Shown here: in pieces, positions 42,518 through 51,854 of the stretch | How positions within the stretch are numbered: the stretch's first letter is position 1 | Layout of the letters: each line of letters begins with the position of its first letter | Source of the DNA: Bradyrhizobium lablabi | GTDB lineage: Bacteria > Pseudomonadota > Alphaproteobacteria > Rhizobiales > Xanthobacteraceae | Assembly (NCBI RefSeq): GCF_018129385.1 | Contig: NZ_JAFCLN010000007.1 | Coordinates: 62,001 to 126,000, forward strand | DNA: 64,000 bases | Direction of reading: 5' to 3' | Program-made: the position numbers and the translations under genes | Notes under the pieces: generated by a model | Seen by the model: only the letters and a program-made list of their open reading frames with translations | Databases searched by the model: none | Told to the model about the DNA's origin: nothing

Positions 42518-44317
42518 ATGAAACCGACTGACATCTCGGCGCCCGACTACTTCCACAAAGTGGTCGACTGCCAATGGGCTTGTCCCGCGCACACCCCCGT
42601 CCCCGAATATATCCGGTTGATTGCTGATGGGCGTTACAGCGACGCCTACATGATCAATTGGAAATCGAATGTGTTTCCCGGAATTTTGGGACGCACCTGC
42701 GATCGTCCGTGCGAGCCGGCCTGCCGGCGCGGCCGGGTCGAGGAAAATCCGGTCGCGATCTGCCGCCTCAAGCGCGTCGCCGCCGACTTTAAGGACAACG
42801 TCCAGCATCGCATGCCGAAGCCTGGGCCGAAGAACGGCAAGCGCATTGCGCTGGTCGGCGGCGGCCCCGCTTCGCTGGCGGTGGCACGCGACCTCGCGCC
42901 GCTCGGCTATCACTGCACGGTGTTCGATTCCGACCCGAAGGCCGGCGGCATGATGCGCAGCCAGATTCCGAAATTCCGGCTGCCCGACTCCGTGATCGAC
43001 GAGGAGACCGGCTACATCCTGGGTCTCGGCGTCGAATTCAAAGGCGGACACCGCGTCGACAGCCTGAAGAAGCTGCTTGCCGAAAACTACGACGCGATCT
43101 TCGTCGGCTCCGGTGCGCCGCGCGGCCGCGAGCTCGATATTCCCGGCCGCAAGGAAGCAGCCAGCAACATCCATATCGGCATCGAATGGCTCGCCAACGT
43201 CTCGTTCGGTCACGTCGACAAGATCGGCCGCCGCGTCATCGTGCTCGGCGGCGGCAACACCGCGATGGACTGCTGCCGCACCGCCCGCCGCCTCGGCGGC
43301 AGCGACGTCAAGGTCGTGGTGCGCTCCGGTTTTGAGGAGATGAAGGCCTCTCCCTGGGAGAAGGAAGACGCCATGCATGAGGATATTCCGATCCTCAACT
43401 TCATGGTGCCGGTCGCCTTCATCCACAACAACGGCAAGCTCACCGGCGTCACTTTCCAGAAGGTGAAGGCGGAATACGACGCCAAGGGACGCCGCAATCT
43501 GGTGCCCGCGGGCGAGCCGGACCAGACCATTCCCTGCGACGACGTGCTGGTCGCGGTCGGCCAGGAGAACGCGTTCCCCTGGATCGAGCGCGATTGCGGC
43601 ATCGAGTTCGACAAGTGGAACATGCCGAAGGTCGATCCCAAGACCTTTGTCTCCACCAACCCGAAGGTGTTCTTCGGCGGCGACGCGGCGTTCGGCCCGA
43701 AAAACATCATCTGGGCGGTGGCGCATGGCCATGACGCCGCGCTGTCGATCCACAAGCTGCTCTCGGGCGAGGACATCAACGAGCGCCCGCTGCCGGAGGT
43801 ACATGTCTCTTCGCAGAAGATGGGCATCCACGAGTGGAGCTATGACAACGACATCTCCGCCGACAAGCGCTTCAAGGTGCCGCATCGCGACAAGGTGATC
43901 GCGCTGAAGGATATCCGCGCCGAGGTCGAGCTCGGCTACGACGTCAAGCTCGCGCTCGGCGAGGCGCAGCGCTGCCTGAACTGCGACGTGCAGACGGTGT
44001 TTTCAGCACCGCTCTGCATCGAGTGCGACGCCTGCGTCGACATATGCCCGATGGACTGCATCACCTTCACAGAGAATGGCGAGGAAGATGATCTGCGCCA
44101 GCGGCTGAGCGCGCCGTCGCCGCATCACGACCAGGCCCTCTATGTGCAGGACGGGCTGAAGACCGGCCGCGTCATGGTGAAGGACGAAGACGTCTGCCTG
44201 CATTGCGGCCTGTGTGCCGAGCGCTGCCCGACCGGCGCCTGGGACATGCAAAAGTACCTCATCGACATGACTTACGCGGGATCCACATGCCAGACCAAAG
44301 CCCGATCAGCAGCGTAA
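42518..44317 (+). CDS. NAD(P)H/ferredoxin oxidoreductase subunit (GltD-like flavoprotein with 2[4Fe-4S])
   Basis: 599 residues. An N-terminal iron-sulfur region has Cys18/Cys22 (CQWACPAH) and Cys61/Cys65/Cys69 (CDRPCEPAC). A FAD domain (GGGPASLAVARDL, about 114) and an NAD(P)H domain (LGGGNTAMDCCRTARRLG) follow as in the small subunit of glutamate synthase. A C-terminal two-cluster ferredoxin has CIECDACVDICP (about 500) and CLHCGLCAERCP (about 560). It would exchange electrons between NAD(P)H and the ferredoxin clusters used by the KorAB-type genes that follow, whose first start lies 31 bases inside this gene. Confidence 0.88.
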   Translation: MKPTDISAPDYFHKVVDCQWACPAHTPVPEYIRLIADGRYSDAYMINWKSNVFPGILGRTCDRPCEPACRRGRVEENPVAICRLKRVAADFKDNVQHRMPKPGPKNGKRIALVGGGPASLAVARDLAPLGYHCTVFDSDPKAGGMMRSQIPKFRLPDSVIDEETGYILGLGVEFKGGHRVDSLKKLLAENYDAIFVGSGAPRGRELDIPGRKEAASNIHIGIEWLANVSFGHVDKIGRRVIVLGGGNTAMDCCRTARRLGGSDVKVVVRSGFEEMKASPWEKEDAMHEDIPILNFMVPVAFIHNNGKLTGVTFQKVKAEYDAKGRRNLVPAGEPDQTIPCDDVLVAVGQENAFPWIERDCGIEFDKWNMPKVDPKTFVSTNPKVFFGGDAAFGPKNIIWAVAHGHDAALSIHKLLSGEDINERPLPEVHVSSQKMGIHEWSYDNDISADKRFKVPHRDKVIALKDIRAEVELGYDVKLALGEAQRCLNCDVQTVFSAPLCIECDACVDICPMDCITFTENGEEDDLRQRLSAPSPHHDQALYVQDGLKTGRVMVKDEDVCLHCGLCAERCPTGAWDMQKYLIDMTYAGSTCQTKARSAA

Positions 44318-46134
44318 ACGACTTCGTCGTCCGCTTCGCCAACGTCAACGGCTCGGGTTCGGCCAGCGCCAACGAGCTGTTCGCGCGCTCGATCCTGCGC
44401 CACGGTGTGCCGGTCAGCCCTCGCAACATCTTCCCCTCCAACATCCAGGGCCTGCCGACCTGGTATGAGGTGCGCGTCACCGAGGACGGCCATCTCGGCG
44501 CCCGCGGCGGCGTCGACATGATGGTGGCGATGAACCCGCAGACCTGGGACAAGGACGTCGCCTCGATCGAACCCGGCGGCTATCTGTTCTACGATTCCAC
44601 CAAGCCGATGCCGACGTCGAAATTCCGCGCGGATATCACTGTCATCGGCGTGCCGCTGACCGCCATCACCAACTCGACCTATACCGATCCGCGCCAGCGC
44701 CAGCTTTTCAAGAACATCATCTATCTCGGCGCGCTGTCCGCCCTGTTCGACATGGACTACAAGCTGATCGAGCAACTGATCGGCGAGCAGTACAAGGGCA
44801 AGGAGAAGCTGCTGTCCTCCAACGTCCATGCGCTGCATCTCGGCCGCGACTGGGCATTGCAGAATTTGAAATGCCCGATCGGGCTGCGGGTGAAGAAGGC
44901 CGACAAGGTCGGCGAGCGCATTTTCATCGAGGGCAACAGCGCCGCTGCGCTCGGCGCCGTCTATGGCGGCGCCACGGTCTGCGCCTGGTACCCGATCACG
45001 CCGTCGTCGTCCGTGGCGGAGGCTTTTACCAGCCATTGCAAGAGGCTGCGTCACGATCCGGAAACCGGCAAGGCAAAGTACGCCATCGTGCAGGGCGAGG
45101 ATGAACTCGCCTCGATCGGCATCGTGATCGGCGCCTCCTGGAACGGCGCGCGCGCCTTCACCGCGACTTCCGGTCCCGGCATCTCCCTGATGACGGAGTT
45201 CATCGGCCTCTCATACTTTGCCGAAATTCCGGCCGTGATCATGAACATCCAGCGCGCCGGCCCCTCCACCGGCATGCCGACGCGCACCCAGCAATGCGAC
45301 ATCATTGCGTGCGCCTATGCCTCGCATGGCGACACCAAGCATGTGCTGCTGTTCCCCGAGGATCCGGCCGAGGCGTTCGAATTCGCGGCGCACTCGTTCG
45401 ACCTTGCCGAGCGGCTACAGACCACGATCTTCCTGATGCTCGATCTCGACATCGGCATGAACCACCGCCTCTGCCGTCCGCTGAAGTGGGACGACGCAAG
45501 GCAATATGACCGCGGCAAGGTGATGACGGCGGAGATGCTGGAGGAAGGCCGCGATTTCGGCCGTTATCTCGACGTCGACGGCGACGGCATCCCCTACCGC
45601 ACCTATCCCGGCACGCATCCGACCAAGGGCTCCTATTTTACCCGCGGCACCTCGCGCGACCGATATGCGCGTTATTCGGAAGAAGGCGCCGTCTATGCCG
45701 ACAACATGCAGCGCCTGGTGCGCAAGTTCGAGACCGCGCAGGATCTGGTGCCGCGGCCGCTGCAGGCCAACGCCGGCAAGCCGACCAAGTACGGCGTGAT
45801 CTATTTCGGCTCGACCTCGCCTGCGATGGACGAGGCGATCGGGCTGCTGGAAGCGCGTGGCCATCATCTCGACCGCTTGCGCATCCGCGCCTTCCCGTTC
45901 CATTCCAGCGTCGCGAGCTTTATTGCCGACCATGATTTTGTTTACGTCGTCGAACAGAACCGTGACGCTCAGCTTCGCTCGCTGATCGTCAACGAGAACG
46001 GCATCGATCCGGTGCGGCTGGTGCCGATCCTGCATTATGACGGCACCCCGATCACGGCGCGCTTCATCGCGAATGCGATCGGCGACCATCAGGACCATCT
46101 CAAGGTGACCCCACTCCGCAAGGCCGTGTCATGA
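44287..46134 (+). CDS. korA: 2-oxoacid:acceptor oxidoreductase, fused gamma-alpha subunit
   Basis: 615 residues from the ATG at 44287, overlapping the previous gene by 31 bases. Residues 1-200 are the gamma domain (VNGSGSASANELFARSILRHG), followed by the alpha pyrimidine-binding domain with WYPITPSSSVAEAF, GEDELASIGIVIGASWNGARAFTATSGPG and IMNIQRAGPSTGMPTRT. This is the 2-oxoglutarate (or other 2-oxoacid):ferredoxin oxidoreductase family; substrate cannot be fixed from sequence, but the KorA-like fused form favours 2-oxoglutarate or pyruvate-type acids. It is oxygen-sensitive in most relatives. The stop overlaps the korB start as ATGA. Confidence 0.88.
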   Translation: MPDQSPISSVNDFVVRFANVNGSGSASANELFARSILRHGVPVSPRNIFPSNIQGLPTWYEVRVTEDGHLGARGGVDMMVAMNPQTWDKDVASIEPGGYLFYDSTKPMPTSKFRADITVIGVPLTAITNSTYTDPRQRQLFKNIIYLGALSALFDMDYKLIEQLIGEQYKGKEKLLSSNVHALHLGRDWALQNLKCPIGLRVKKADKVGERIFIEGNSAAALGAVYGGATVCAWYPITPSSSVAEAFTSHCKRLRHDPETGKAKYAIVQGEDELASIGIVIGASWNGARAFTATSGPGISLMTEFIGLSYFAEIPAVIMNIQRAGPSTGMPTRTQQCDIIACAYASHGDTKHVLLFPEDPAEAFEFAAHSFDLAERLQTTIFLMLDLDIGMNHRLCRPLKWDDARQYDRGKVMTAEMLEEGRDFGRYLDVDGDGIPYRTYPGTHPTKGSYFTRGTSRDRYARYSEEGAVYADNMQRLVRKFETAQDLVPRPLQANAGKPTKYGVIYFGSTSPAMDEAIGLLEARGHHLDRLRIRAFPFHSSVASFIADHDFVYVVEQNRDAQLRSLIVNENGIDPVRLVPILHYDGTPITARFIANAIGDHQDHLKVTPLRKAVS

Positions 46135-47186
46135 CCTATATTGCGAAACCGAAATTCCATCATCCGGGCCTGCCGAAGAACGAGCTGGGCTATACCCACC
46201 GTGATTACGAGGGAAAAATCTCGACGCTGTGCGCCGGCTGCGGTCACGACTCGATCACCGCCTCGATCATCGAGGCCTGCTACGAGCTGTCGATCGAGCC
46301 GCACCGGGTGGCGAAGATCTCCGGCATCGGCTGCTCGTCCAAGACGCCGGACTATTTCCTCGGCAATTCGCATGGCTTCAATTCGGTGCACGGCCGCATG
46401 CCGTCGGTGCTGACCGGCGCCAACCTTGCCAACCGCGACCTGATCTATCTCGGCGTCTCCGGCGACGGCGACTCCGCCTCGATCGGCTTTGGCCAGTTCG
46501 CGCATTCGATCCGGCGCGGCGTCAACATGACCTATATCGTCGAGAACAACGGCGTATACGGCCTGACCAAGGGCCAGTTCTCGGCCACCGCCGATTTCGG
46601 CTCGAAGTCGAAGAAGGGCGTGACGAACACCGACAATGCGATCGACCTCGTGGCGATCGCGCTGCAACTCGGCGCGACCTTCGTCGCCCGCAGTTTCTCC
46701 GGCGACAAGACCCAGCTCGTGCCGCTGATCGCCGCCGCGATCCGCCACAAGGGTGCATCCTTCATCGACGTGATCAGCCCCTGCATCGCCTTCAACAACC
46801 ATGCCGGCTCGACCAAGAGCTTTGATTACGTTCGCGAGCACAACGACGCCGTGAACCGGCTCGACGTGCTGGTCGGCCGCGAACCGATCGCGGTGGACTA
46901 TGCGCCGGGCACCGTGCAGGTGGTGGAGCAGCACGACGGCACCAAGCTCGCGCTGCGCAAGCTCGATGCCGACTACGATCCGCATGACCGGCTGGGTGCG
47001 CAGAATTTCCTGCAAAAGCATGCGGCCAAGGGCCAGATCGTCACCGGGCTGCTCTATGTCGATCCGGAAGCCGAAGACCTGCACGCCCATCTCGACACCG
47101 TCGAGACACCGCTGAATACGCTGGACGAGAAGGCGCTCTGCCCCGGCTCCGCGGCGCTGGACAAGATCAACGCCAGCTTGCGCTGA
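46131..47186 (+). CDS. korB: 2-oxoacid:acceptor oxidoreductase beta subunit (TPP-binding)
   Basis: 351 residues. The [4Fe-4S]/TPP motif CAGCGHDSITASI (about 32-44) is followed by the TPP-binding GDGDSASIGFGQFAHSIRRGV and NNGVYGLTKGQFSATADFGSKSKKG signatures of 2-oxoacid:ferredoxin oxidoreductase beta subunits. With KorA it decarboxylates a 2-oxoacid with CoA, reducing ferredoxin. The ATG overlaps the korA stop. It ends the three-gene operon; the next gene is on the opposite strand. Confidence 0.9.
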   Translation: MTYIAKPKFHHPGLPKNELGYTHRDYEGKISTLCAGCGHDSITASIIEACYELSIEPHRVAKISGIGCSSKTPDYFLGNSHGFNSVHGRMPSVLTGANLANRDLIYLGVSGDGDSASIGFGQFAHSIRRGVNMTYIVENNGVYGLTKGQFSATADFGSKSKKGVTNTDNAIDLVAIALQLGATFVARSFSGDKTQLVPLIAAAIRHKGASFIDVISPCIAFNNHAGSTKSFDYVREHNDAVNRLDVLVGREPIAVDYAPGTVQVVEQHDGTKLALRKLDADYDPHDRLGAQNFLQKHAAKGQIVTGLLYVDPEAEDLHAHLDTVETPLNTLDEKALCPGSAALDKINASLR

Positions 47187-47198
47187 ACAGCGCAAGCC

Positions 47199-48169
47199 TC
47201 ACTCGATCACCTCGTCGGCGAGCAGCAGGAACGATTCCGGGATCTTGAGTCCAATTGCGCGCGCCGCCTTCAAATTGATGATCAGGTCGAATTTTACGGG
47301 CTGCTGCACCGGAATGTCGGCGGGCTTGGCCCCCGCAGGATTTTATCGGCAAAGTCGGCGGCACGCCGAAACAGGTCGGAAAAATTCGGCCCGTAAGACA
47401 TCAGGCCGCCGGCATCCACGAATTCGCGGAAGCCGAAGACTGTCGGAATTTTCTCAGCCGTGACCGTTTCGATGATCTTGGCCTTGTAGGCATTCACAAG
47501 CGGTTCGCTCAGCACATAAAGCGCATCCGTACCCTTGAGGTTTGCGAGCGCGGTCGCGATATCGTCAGAGGTGCGGATCTCGAAGATCTTGGCCTCGATA
47601 CCGAATGCGGCAGCCGCCGTTCGGATTCCCTCGGCCTCCGAAAAATTGGTGGAAGCGACATTGGTCAGCGCCGAGAGGCGGCGGAAGTTCGGAATGATCT
47701 CGCGCAACAGACCGATGCGCTTGCCGGCAAGATCGCTCGGCTGAACCGTCAGGCCTGTGGCATTGCCGCCCGGTCTTGCCAAGCTCACGGCCAGCCCCGC
47801 GGCGACGGGATCGCCGAACGCGGCGAACACGATCGGGATACTGGATGTCGCTTGTCTTGCGATTCGGACGCCGTTTGCCGAGCTGACGATGACGTCAACC
47901 TTGCGCTGAACGAATTCGGCGGCGAACTCCGTCATGCGCTGGTTATCGCCTACGGCCCACCGGTGTTCGATCGTGATATTACGGCCTTCGCTCCAGCCAA
48001 GTTCTGACATCCGCTGTCCGAATGCCGCAACCCACGCGCCGTGCGAAGCTTGCGAACCGGGTACCAGAAAGCCAACGACCAGAATCCTGGTCGATTGCTG
48101 GCCCCGAGCGACGACGGGCCAGGCGGCAGCCGCGCCGCCGATTAATTGAATAAATTCACGCCGCCTCAT
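47199..48169 (-). pseudogene. ABC transporter substrate-binding protein, frameshifted near the C-terminus
   Basis: The frame from ATG 48169 encodes the PF04392-type binding protein (MRRREFIQLIGGAAAAWPV with a twin-arginine-like signal, then RILVVGFLVPGSQASH and [29 protein letters not shown]) but ends early at 47294 with an aberrant tail. One extra base in the run of five C at 47330-47334 restores the normal end ([15 protein letters not shown] to ADEVIE, stop at 47199), the usual end of the family. So there is a one-base deletion in a G/C run: either a real inactivation or a sequencing error. No permease or ATPase gene is adjacent. Confidence 0.85.
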
Positions 48170-48305
48170 CCGATAGCCCCCGGACCGACGCTCTAGTTCA
48201 GCGCATCGTACCGGCCTGCGCCGTCAATGGGAAGCGACGCAAGGGGTCGTCCCGATGGCTGCCGCCCGATGCGCCGAGCCGCCTCGTGCGTGCGTACTTT
48301 GGCCG

Positions 48306-49595
48306 TCAGGCCGCCGGCTGCAACAGCCCCTTCCATTTCCGGTCGAGGCGCGCCAGCGCGTCGGCAAGCGGCACCGCTATCAAGCCGTCGCCGGTCTCGA
48401 CGACAAGGTCATACTGCCTTAGCCGCGACAGAGCGTGGTCGACGTCGAAATCGGCGGAGATTCCGATCATGCGAGCCAGAAGCTCCTCGATGCGCGTATC
48501 CAGCAATTCGCGTGCAATAGGCGCGGCTTCGGTCAGCAGGCCGTAGTACGCCAGCAGCGTTTCCTTCCAATCCTGATCCTCGGCTTCGCCGATCAGATAG
48601 CTGAAGATGCCGGAATTATTGTTGACGTTGCGGTAATAGACATTGTCGGTGAGCTGCTTCTGATGGACCAGCGACTGGCGGTGGAAATTTCCCCATTGCC
48701 GCAGCAGGAACGCGCCGAGTGCCAGCAGTCCGCTGAGCGCGGCCAGCGCCTGCTCCACGTCCTTGTCGTGGATCGTGCCTGATAGCCCGAGATAGAAGCC
48801 GGCGACCAGAAACAGCACCGTCATGGTCGACGCCAGCTTGATGAGGATCGGCACGCCGCCGAGAATCGCCGGCACGCCCAGCGTGAGGTGATCGATCAGG
48901 CTCCTGACCACGCGGACATTGGGAAACAGCGCCTTGAGGTCGGCGCGCGCGATGTGGCGGAAGTATTTTAGCAGCATCGCGCCGCTGCGGACTTTTTGTC
49001 CGCCGCGCCTTGCGCTCAGCAGGGCCAGCCGGTTGTCGGCCGCGTCCATGCCGTCAGGCTTGGTTGCGACCATCAGCACGACGTCGTCATAGACCATGAT
49101 CTCCAGCGGCCGCCGGCGCAGGCCGAACCAGGCCGGCACCTTGATCGTCTCCATGTGAGAGCCGCGGCGGAACATGCGGACGTCGCGATAATCCTCGACC
49201 GGCGCCTTGATCTTCACCCTGACACGGGCGCCTTCGGCGAAGGCTTTCGTGATCTCCGCATGCGAGACCTCGATGAAGTTGGCGTCCGTCAATACGCGGA
49301 CGAATTCATCGGTCAATTCCCGATAAGCCGCGTTCAAATCCTTGGCCGAGCCGAACTCGTGCGGATCGATCTCGGGATCGAAGTAAAAGTAGGTCTCGCG
49401 CAGCCGATCGAGTTCTTCGAGATAGTCGTAATGCAGGATGGCGCCGAGCATGCGGGCCAGTTGCCTGAACCTCGCCTGGTCAGCTTCGTCGAGCCGGCCC
49501 TCTGCAATCAGCCCGTCGATGACATCCGACTTGCGCAGCGGAATGACACGGTCACGCTGCTCTCGCGGGGCGATTCCGCGCACCGGCGCGTCCAT
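48306..49595 (-). CDS. DUF3754 (TMEM143-like) membrane protein
   Basis: 429 residues from the ATG at 49595; the frame is open to 49682 and the start is uncertain because no clear ribosome-binding site is seen. GIAPREQRDRVIPLRKSDVIDGLI opens the protein, and LKYFRHIARADLKALFPNVR, LIDHLTLGVPAILGGVPILIKL and DNVYYRNVNNNSGIFSYLIGEAEDQDWKETLLAY are characteristic DUF3754 segments. Two transmembrane helices lie near 255-275 and 295-315. Function unknown. Minus strand, separate from the secretion genes that follow upstream. Confidence 0.8.
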   Translation of the reverse strand: MDAPVRGIAPREQRDRVIPLRKSDVIDGLIAEGRLDEADQARFRQLARMLGAILHYDYLEELDRLRETYFYFDPEIDPHEFGSAKDLNAAYRELTDEFVRVLTDANFIEVSHAEITKAFAEGARVRVKIKAPVEDYRDVRMFRRGSHMETIKVPAWFGLRRRPLEIMVYDDVVLMVATKPDGMDAADNRLALLSARRGGQKVRSGAMLLKYFRHIARADLKALFPNVRVVRSLIDHLTLGVPAILGGVPILIKLASTMTVLFLVAGFYLGLSGTIHDKDVEQALAALSGLLALGAFLLRQWGNFHRQSLVHQKQLTDNVYYRNVNNNSGIFSYLIGEAEDQDWKETLLAYYGLLTEAAPIARELLDTRIEELLARMIGISADFDVDHALSRLRQYDLVVETGDGLIAVPLADALARLDRKWKGLLQPAA

Positions 49596-49769
49596 CAAGA
49601 ACCGCTCGCCAGCATCATGACAACCATCGGGAACGCTTTCCTGCGGGATCGATCCGGAAGTAAAAACAGGCCCCCCTGCCATAGCAGACCGGACCGGCTC
49701 GGGGAAATATCGCGTCCCGAGCCGGAAGTCGACGGCTTGGCCGTGCCGGCCGATGCCTGCTCGCCCGCG

Positions 49770-49889
49770 CTATGCCGCGACCGGCTCGTACTCGTGGTTC
49801 CTCAGCCGCAACGCCGGCGCGATGAAGGTGATGCCGAACACGATCGAATAGGCGGCGATCGCCCAGATCAGCCCGAGCGCACCGGCGCC
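49770..49889 (-). pseudogene. 3' fragment of hdeD (direct copy of 56485-56600)
   Basis: Bases 49774-49889 match 56485-56600, the 3' end of the intact hdeD gene, with 5 mismatches in 116, and the reading frame is kept to a TAG at 49770 (GALGLIWAIAAYSIVFGITF to EPVAA). Upstream of 49889 the similarity stops abruptly, and no start or earlier part of hdeD is present. It is a truncated copy, in the same orientation as the intact gene, just past the end of the type I secretion cassette. Confidence 0.85.
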
Positions 49890-49989
49890 ATCGGGCACGA
49901 TGCGCGGATGGGCGATAGCGGTGAGCAGGACGTGCGTGCGATCCGCGAATGCGAGTACCACGGCGGGATGCAGGATCGCGCAGCGGCGG

Positions 49990-51852
49990 CTACCGCTCAA
50001 CAAAAGCCCGATTGAACTGCTCGGTGATGGGCTTGAACAGATAGCTCATCATCGTGCGGCTCCCGGTCTGCATGAAGACCTCGGCCGGCATGCCCGGAAC
50101 GAGTTGTAGGCCGCCGAGCCGGCGACGCTCGTCATCGGGCAGCACGACCCGGACCGAGTAATAGGACGCATTGGTCTGAGAATCGTGCCTGATGTCGGCC
50201 GATACCAGCGACACCGTGCCGGCGAGCTGCGGTGTAGTCCGCTGATTGAACGACGAGAAACGGACGAACGCCTGCTGCCCCGGGCGGACCTGGTCGATGT
50301 CATGCGGCTGAAGCTTCGCTTCGACAAGCAGATCGTCCGCGTCGGGAACGAGCTGCATGATGACGTCGCCGGGACGGATCACGCCGCCGATCGTATGGAC
50401 GGAAAGCTGGTGGATCGTGCCCGACGTCGGCGCGCGCAGCTCGATACGGTTGAGTTGATCCCGGGCGGCAACGCCACGTTCGATGAGTTCGGCTTCCTTG
50501 CCCTGGGTCTCGCCAAGCTCCTTGACCACGTCGGTGCGGAAGTCCTGATCGAGCCGGGCGATCTGGAGTTGATTCTCATCGACCTTCGTTCTTGTCTCGG
50601 CGATCGAGGATATCAATTGCCCGCGCTCGCCTTCGATCCGGGCGGTTTCGCGCTGCAACGTCGTCAGGCGCGCCAGCGGCACCAGCCGCTTGTCGTAGAG
50701 ATCCTGCACCCCCGTGAGCTCGCCGGCGATCAGGTCGAGCTGCTTCAGCTTGGAAGAAACCTGGGCCTCCAGCCCCGACGTTTCCTGGCTGAGCTGCGTG
50801 ATCTTGCTCTGCAAGAGATTCTTCTGGCTCGCGCGCCCCTCCGAACGGGCCTTGAACAAGGAGGTCTCCGAATTCAGCAGGCCGCGGACGTTGGCATCGC
50901 CTGCGCGCGCCGTCAACACGGCGGGAAATTCAACCTGGGCGAGGCCATCCCGCTCGGCAGTCAGCCGCGCAATCCGCGCGCGGACCTCGTCGAGCTGCTT
51001 GCTTACGATCTGAAGGCTGGCCTGCACCTGGGTGGCGTCGAGCCGCAGCAGGAGATCACCCGCGGCTACCCGCGCGCCGTCGGTAACCTTGATTTCCGCG
51101 ACCACGCCGCCGGTCGGATGCTGAATCGATTTCACATTGGACTGCACGACGAGATTTCCCGGCACCACGACGGCGCCTGCGAGCGGAGCCAGCGCAAGCC
51201 AGCCACCGCCCAAGAGGGTGACGACGAGCAGAACACGAAGGCCGGTCCGCAACTCGTTCTCATACGACCGGCCGGCGCGTGTCAGCAGGCTGGCATCGGC
51301 GGCATCAATCGCGCCGGCGTGGCCATTGCGCCCGAGCAGGAATGACGTTGCCGCGACCAGACTGACGCCGCCAACGCGCAGCATGCGTTCAACGGACTTC
51401 GCGGGCGTCAACGACGGCGAAAGGTTCACTCGTGGCGTATCGATTGCCGATGCGGATTTCGTCAGGTCCATCGTCAATACACGACGAGACACAAGGCCAT
51501 CGCCTGTTTGGCGAGGTGCAATTGGAATCTCATCCTGCGCGATGCCTCGCTCGATGGCGGGGGATTTCAATCCGAACTGGACGAGACAGAAATCGATGAC
51601 GCGTCCCAGCCTGCTCTTTTTCCTGCGCCTGCTCTTGCCGGCCCGGCGATCAGAGGATCGCACCGACGCGTCGGACTGCGGGCGCCGCCCATGCGAACCG
51701 GCATGATGCCTGCGGATCTCGCCGTCGAAGGCGCGGCGCAGACGCTGTAGCTCGAGCACCAGGGCGGCGCCCTGCGGTCCGTGCGCATCCGAATTTGGCG
51801 TGCGGGTCACGCCTGCCTCTTCCGATGGTCCCGTTGCGAGTGTGGGCGGCAT
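49990..51852 (-). CDS. HlyD-family type I secretion membrane-fusion protein with long N-terminal extension
   Basis: 620 residues from the ATG at 51852, two bases after the stop of the ABC gene; an internal ATG at 51471 (MDLTKSAS, 493 residues) would be closer to the family's usual 430-450. A membrane helix (LRVLLVVTLLGGGWLALAPLAG) is followed by the lipoyl-like GNLVVQSNVKSIQHPTGGVVAEIKV, long coiled coils, and a C-terminal beta domain (APTSGTIHQLSVHTIGGVIRPGD, PGMPAEVFMQTGSRTMMSYLFKP). It bridges the inner-membrane ABC pump and a TolC-type channel. The 127-residue extension is Arg/Lys-rich (GKSRRRKKSRLGR) and cytoplasmic. Confidence 0.88.
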   Translation of the reverse strand: MPPTLATGPSEEAGVTRTPNSDAHGPQGAALVLELQRLRRAFDGEIRRHHAGSHGRRPQSDASVRSSDRRAGKSRRRKKSRLGRVIDFCLVQFGLKSPAIERGIAQDEIPIAPRQTGDGLVSRRVLTMDLTKSASAIDTPRVNLSPSLTPAKSVERMLRVGGVSLVAATSFLLGRNGHAGAIDAADASLLTRAGRSYENELRTGLRVLLVVTLLGGGWLALAPLAGAVVVPGNLVVQSNVKSIQHPTGGVVAEIKVTDGARVAAGDLLLRLDATQVQASLQIVSKQLDEVRARIARLTAERDGLAQVEFPAVLTARAGDANVRGLLNSETSLFKARSEGRASQKNLLQSKITQLSQETSGLEAQVSSKLKQLDLIAGELTGVQDLYDKRLVPLARLTTLQRETARIEGERGQLISSIAETRTKVDENQLQIARLDQDFRTDVVKELGETQGKEAELIERGVAARDQLNRIELRAPTSGTIHQLSVHTIGGVIRPGDVIMQLVPDADDLLVEAKLQPHDIDQVRPGQQAFVRFSSFNQRTTPQLAGTVSLVSADIRHDSQTNASYYSVRVVLPDDERRRLGGLQLVPGMPAEVFMQTGSRTMMSYLFKPITEQFNRAFVER

Positions 51853-51854
51853 GG

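Noticed and set aside
42404..43885. A 493-codon minus-strand frame opposite the flavoprotein gene
   Set aside because: Antisense shadow; composition typical of reversed high-GC codons.
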